A model generated the notes under the pieces. The model was not told where the DNA came from, searched no databases, and was given only the letters and a program-made list of their open reading frames with translations. From an uncultured Candidatus Saccharibacteria bacterium (GTDB lineage Bacteria; Patescibacteriota; Saccharimonadia; Saccharimonadales; Saccharimonadaceae): DNA of 33,709 nt. A program made the position numbers and the translations under genes. Of the stretch, positions 31,293-33,709 are shown piece after piece (positions within the stretch are counted from its first letter, which is position 1; each line of letters starts with the position of its first letter). The stretch covers positions 1 to 33,709 of the forward strand of contig CASXXK010000010.1 of NCBI GenBank assembly GCA_949480205.1, given 5' to 3'.

Positions 31293-32090
31293 TCATACCT
31301 CGGATGGTCTCAGTTGTTGTTGCAGAATGCTGATAACGGTTTTCCCGCCGACGTTCTTGCAGTTACAAATCACATGTTCGTCGGAGCTTTCCTCGCCACG
31401 TTTCATTACGCCCAAAAAGAGCCGAGTGTCCACTTTTGACTTCACAGTGGCCGTGATCCGTTGAATTACGCCAATATCGGCTGACAACGGATTCATTGGA
31501 CGAACATCAAACTCGATGTGATCCGAATAGACAGCAGCCCTAAAAATACAGTGTGCCTTACTTTTGCCGTTAAAAATCCGCCGCAAAGTCGCCCGACTGA
31601 AGTCATGATAACATTCGGTTAGTCCCAATCTGTAGGACCCCAGCCATGTTTCCGCTTCTGCCTCATTCAAACTGCCGACCACAATGTAGTACGGGCTCCA
31701 TAGTGCCGTGTTATCATCGGGCACACGCAGTTCTATGAGCGGCTCAGTACCAGCGGGGACTACATAGTTTCGACGAATCTTAACCGCTGCAGCTGCCTGA
31801 CGATTCCTGCGCGCCATTCCTGTAAGCACCTCTGTGCTCTGTACAACGTCGCGTACAGAGCAGAACAGCCTGTTCTCATAAGTAGTATATGGTCCGAGTT
31901 TTGAGAGGATCTGGTCGTGATCCAGACTCGGATCATCTTTGATTTCTCGCCAAGTGATAGGACGACCGCGTTCAATGGATTTTTTCTGCAGGCGGCCAAG
32001 CCATTCCTCTTTGGTTAAATCCGAACGGTCCTTGGTAATACCGGGTCGCAAGACGATAGCTTTACTATCAGCGAAATAAGCCAGTGACAT
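31293..32090 (-). CDS. Protein with an HNH-associated (homing-repeat-like) segment
   Basis: 265 residues from ATG 32088-32090, 8 bases after AGGAAGG; a GTG nine bases upstream abuts the ribosome-binding site and is less likely. Residues about 40-70 (GRPITWREIKDDPSLDHDQI, then LSKLGPYTTYENRL) resemble the short DNA-binding repeat associated with HNH and homing endonucleases (PF18780). No HNH nuclease motif is present. The remaining 180 residues form an unrecognised domain with conserved-looking strands and a few Cys. A DNA-binding or regulatory role is inference. It is divergent from the membrane protein at 32290. Confidence 0.65.
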   Translation of the reverse strand: MSLAYFADSKAIVLRPGITKDRSDLTKEEWLGRLQKKSIERGRPITWREIKDDPSLDHDQILSKLGPYTTYENRLFCSVRDVVQSTEVLTGMARRNRQAAAAVKIRRNYVVPAGTEPLIELRVPDDNTALWSPYYIVVGSLNEAEAETWLGSYRLGLTECYHDFSRATLRRIFNGKSKAHCIFRAAVYSDHIEFDVRPMNPLSADIGVIQRITATVKSKVDTRLFLGVMKRGEESSDEHVICNCKNVGGKTVISILQQQLRPSEV

Positions 32091-32135
32091 ACAATGCACC
32101 TTCCTTTTTAATATTCTTGCAGAGCAACGGTTGCT

Positions 32136-32144
32136 ATTATAGCA
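32136..32144 (-). promoter_or_regulatory. Extended -10 promoter of the HNH-repeat gene
   Basis: TGC-TATAAT on the minus strand, leader about 40 bases with AAGGAAGG. Confidence 0.6.
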
Positions 32145-32182
32145 TAATCATTTGATTTTTGGAAGGGTTTTATTGGTTTCTA

Positions 32183-32211
32183 TTGACTTTTTTAAGCATG
32201 TGTGCTATAAT
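32183..32211 (+). promoter_or_regulatory. Consensus promoter of the small membrane protein gene
   Basis: TTGACT (32183-32188), 17-base spacer ending TGTGTGC, TATAAT (32206-32211). The leader of about 70 bases contains a partial CACCTTA/TAAGGTG hairpin and AGGAGGGG. Confidence 0.92.
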
Positions 32212-32289
32212 GGTACAGATACACCGTATTGCACCTTAAATTTACGGATTTTTCCATAAGGTGTAGTTTATAAACATAGGAGGGGTTAT

Positions 32290-32808
32290 ATGTTAAAAAG
32301 ACAAATTGATCATCTTAATGCGGCGAGCAACTGGTTATTGATTATCGTAGGTAGCATAACTTACGCAATGGTCAACCGACTTATCACCATCTGGAGACTC
32401 GGTGAGCCGGGCGATGCCTATGCATTAACAATCGGATTATGCATCCTTACCCTGCTGCCGCTCTGTCTCTGTGTCATGGTTGGTTTTCCCTTAAAGTGGC
32501 TGCTGGCCAAAGTCTGCCCGGGATACAAGTCGTGCTACATTAAGGATTCCAGCACCACGGACGATGCCATAATGGACGGCATAAAAAGCATCAGTGCAGT
32601 AGTGCTCTTCGGCATAATGCTATGTTATCGCCAGAGCGCAGGACAGTTCGAGTTCATCTGCAACGTGGTCATTTGGGTAGAATTGTTCTACGTGGTAATT
32701 GTATTTTTGACCGCCGTAAGCGATGTTTGTGCCACAATTCACGAAGCTATTAAGCTCTATGTGGCGCAACTCGAGCCGCGGCTTGAGTTGCTGGAAAACA
32801 AGAATTAA
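32290..32808 (+). CDS. Small polytopic membrane protein of unknown function
   Basis: 172 residues with four hydrophobic segments at about 13-30, 44-70, 100-113 and 122-143, and a cytoplasmic amphipathic C-terminus rich in Leu and Glu. Two Cys (CPGYKSC) lie in the loop between segments 2 and 3. I recognise no family. AGGAGGGG lies six bases before ATG. The consensus promoter is shared in style with the lipoprotein gene. Confidence 0.8.
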   Translation: MLKRQIDHLNAASNWLLIIVGSITYAMVNRLITIWRLGEPGDAYALTIGLCILTLLPLCLCVMVGFPLKWLLAKVCPGYKSCYIKDSSTTDDAIMDGIKSISAVVLFGIMLCYRQSAGQFEFICNVVIWVELFYVVIVFLTAVSDVCATIHEAIKLYVAQLEPRLELLENKN

Positions 32809-32823
32809 TCCGTATTTTCCACA

Positions 32824-32858
32824 AAAAAGGGACTGCTTTCGAGCCGTCCCTTACTTTA
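32824..32858 (-). terminator. Intrinsic terminator of the KH gene (possibly bidirectional)
   Basis: AAGGGAC pairs with GTCCCTT; six T follow on the minus strand. The plus strand also has a T-rich tail, so it may serve the membrane protein gene as well. Confidence 0.85.
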
Positions 32859-32866
32859 TTCTAAAA

Positions 32867-33301
32867 TTAGATATCTAGGTCGTCTAAATCAGCTAGTTCG
32901 GCACGGGTCTTCTCAGCTAATTCATTCTCGGCTGCACCGCCATCCATAGGGGCTTCGCCCTCTAATTCTTGATCGGCCAACTCGCCCACAGCTTCTGCTT
33001 CGGCACGAGTCTCAGCCGCTGGTTTGGCCACGCGTGGCTCGCCGCCTTCGACATCATCAGTATTAACCACCTTGAGGTTGTAGCGAGCGCCATTCTTGGT
33101 GCCAAGTACGCGCAGCAAAGTCCGAATACTCTGTGCAGTAGCGCCCCGTTTACCGATGACACGACCAACATCTTCTGGATCTACGCTCAAGCTCAATAAA
33201 ACACCGCGTTCGTCGATTTCGCGTTCGACAACAACTTTATCTGGGTTGTTAACTAGGGTTTTTACGATATATTCTACAAATTGTTGGTCAATGGTTGCCA
33301 T
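32867..33301 (-). CDS. khpA: KH-domain RNA-binding protein (KhpA/YlqC family) with acidic tail
   Basis: 144 residues. Residues 1-80 are a single KH domain with the GxxG loop in VIGKRGATAQSIRTLL, as in KhpA, which binds RNA with KhpB and affects cell division and elongation in Firmicutes. The last about 60 residues are an Ala/Glu/Asp-rich tail absent from standard KhpA (which has about 75-80 residues). It sits downstream of rpsP, the usual rpsP-ylqC order. It has its own TATAAT (33335-33340) and GGAGAG before ATG, and a terminator separates it from rpsP. Confidence 0.9.
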   Translation of the reverse strand: MATIDQQFVEYIVKTLVNNPDKVVVEREIDERGVLLSLSVDPEDVGRVIGKRGATAQSIRTLLRVLGTKNGARYNLKVVNTDDVEGGEPRVAKPAAETRAEAEAVGELADQELEGEAPMDGGAAENELAEKTRAELADLDDLDI

Positions 33302-33334
33302 AAGCTCTCCAGTTATGTTATGTATTTATATAAA

Positions 33335-33340
33335 ATTATA
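33335..33340 (-). promoter_or_regulatory. -10 element of the KH gene
   Basis: TATAAT on the minus strand, leader about 28 bases with GGAGAG. No clear -35. Confidence 0.55.
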
Positions 33341-33374
33341 TCACAAGCGCAAAAAAAAGTGATAAAAATAGCTC

Positions 33375-33400
33375 AAAAAAGCACCCCTAAGGATGCTTTT
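33375..33400 (-). terminator. Intrinsic terminator of rpsP
   Basis: Minus strand AAGCATCC-TTAG-GGGTGCTT followed by a T-run. Confidence 0.85.
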
Positions 33401-33407
33401 AAGAATT

Positions 33408-33709
33408 CTACTCTGCGCTTTCAGCGACAGGTTCTTCGGCTGGAGCCTCTTCCTTTGGCTGGTTCTTGCGCAATTTATCGGCGTGCTTTGCCTTGGCTTG
33501 CTTCTGTGGAGCTTCTTTGTACCATTTTGGCATTTTGATGCCTTCTTTTTTCAAGACCATAGCTACACGGCTAGATGGCTGTGCGCCATGCTCAAGGTAG
33601 AATTCCACCTTTTCTTTGTCCAAGACGGTTTTCTTGGTCTCGGGATTGTAGTTGCCGACCTCGGCTACAACACGACCCGAAAGTGGGTGGCGCTGCGCTT
33701 CTTGGACGA
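33408..33709 (-). CDS. rpsP: 30S ribosomal protein S16 (5' part outside the window)
   Basis: Only the C-terminal 99 codons are in the window. From the edge the frame reads QEAQRHPLSGRVVAEVGNYN, then PETKKTVLDKEKVEFYLEHG and AQPSSRVAMVLKKEGI, which is S16 from the second strand to the final helix. A Lys/Glu/Ala-rich tail of about 40 residues follows (KQAKAKHADKLRKNQPKEE...). Internal TTG at 33621-33623 is not a start. Next to khpA, as in many bacteria. Confidence 0.93.
   Translation of the reverse strand, partial: VQEAQRHPLSGRVVAEVGNYNPETKKTVLDKEKVEFYLEHGAQPSSRVAMVLKKEGIKMPKWYKEAPQKQAKAKHADKLRKNQPKEEAPAEEPVAESAE

Noticed and set aside
1-33709. CRISPR array, rRNA, tRNA, insertion sequence or prophage
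   Set aside because: No regularly spaced short repeats, no rRNA or tRNA signatures, no transposase or phage structural genes were found on reading both strands.
1-33709. Recoding of UGA as glycine (as in SR1/Gracilibacteria)
   Set aside because: UGA ends genes normally (for example cysS and rmuC) and no conserved glycine falls on an in-frame UGA.

Overview
This window looks like a chromosomal segment of a Candidatus Saccharibacteria (TM7, Patescibacteria/CPR) genome. That placement is inferred from gene content and compact layout, not from a marker search. Nearly all genes lie on the minus strand, standard code fits everywhere, and housekeeping genes predominate: cysS, fusA, gatCAB, rpoBC, and an rpsP-KH pair at the right edge. 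DUF5674, a PF06541 membrane protein and a small HEPN-like protein inside the gat operon also fit CPR genomes.

Layout. 1-5400: end of a repeat cassette, then cysS, an alpha/beta hydrolase, a DHH phosphoesterase, a PF06541 membrane protein and rmuC. 5400-6434: two cassettes around a CdiA-C-like nuclease gene. 6468-8719: a tight four-gene operon (Vat-like acetyltransferase, lipid-anchored or secreted unknown, GyrI-like, PPOX) that looks acquired. 8919-12694: DapB-like fragment, fusA, coiled-coil protein. 12777-18336: UvrD-type helicase with a GC-rich insert, gatB, HEPN-like, gatA, gatC. 18367-19318: HD protein and MerR regulator. 19440-20765: three cassettes around two small genes. 20769-28901: HAD phosphatase, rpoC, rpoB. 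28902-29512: a gene-free stretch with a candidate small RNA. 29513-32808: lipoprotein, HNH-repeat protein and membrane protein, apparently accessory. 32867-33709: KH protein and the rpsP 3' part.

Main discovery. Six copies (one cut by the left edge) of a promoterless, start-to-end open cassette of about 67-73 codons are scattered between unrelated genes on both strands. Every complete copy begins with the same 11-12 bases (GTGCGCAGCGG) and every copy ends with the same 34-base block. The middle varies strongly but always encodes the C-terminal half of a FISUMP-like (TIGR02145-type) surface domain, with a WSS core and a terminal FPLRCL. This is the structure expected of silent donor cassettes for gene conversion of a surface-protein gene elsewhere in the genome, so it is a candidate antigenic or adhesin variation system.

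Other notable points. RpoC has lost all eight zinc-ligand cysteines and carries a rewritten trigger-loop motif. EF-G has NKIN where NKxD is expected. Six genes have TATAAT exactly six bases before ATG, which predicts leaderless mRNAs, whereas accessory genes use long leaders with strong Shine-Dalgarno sites.
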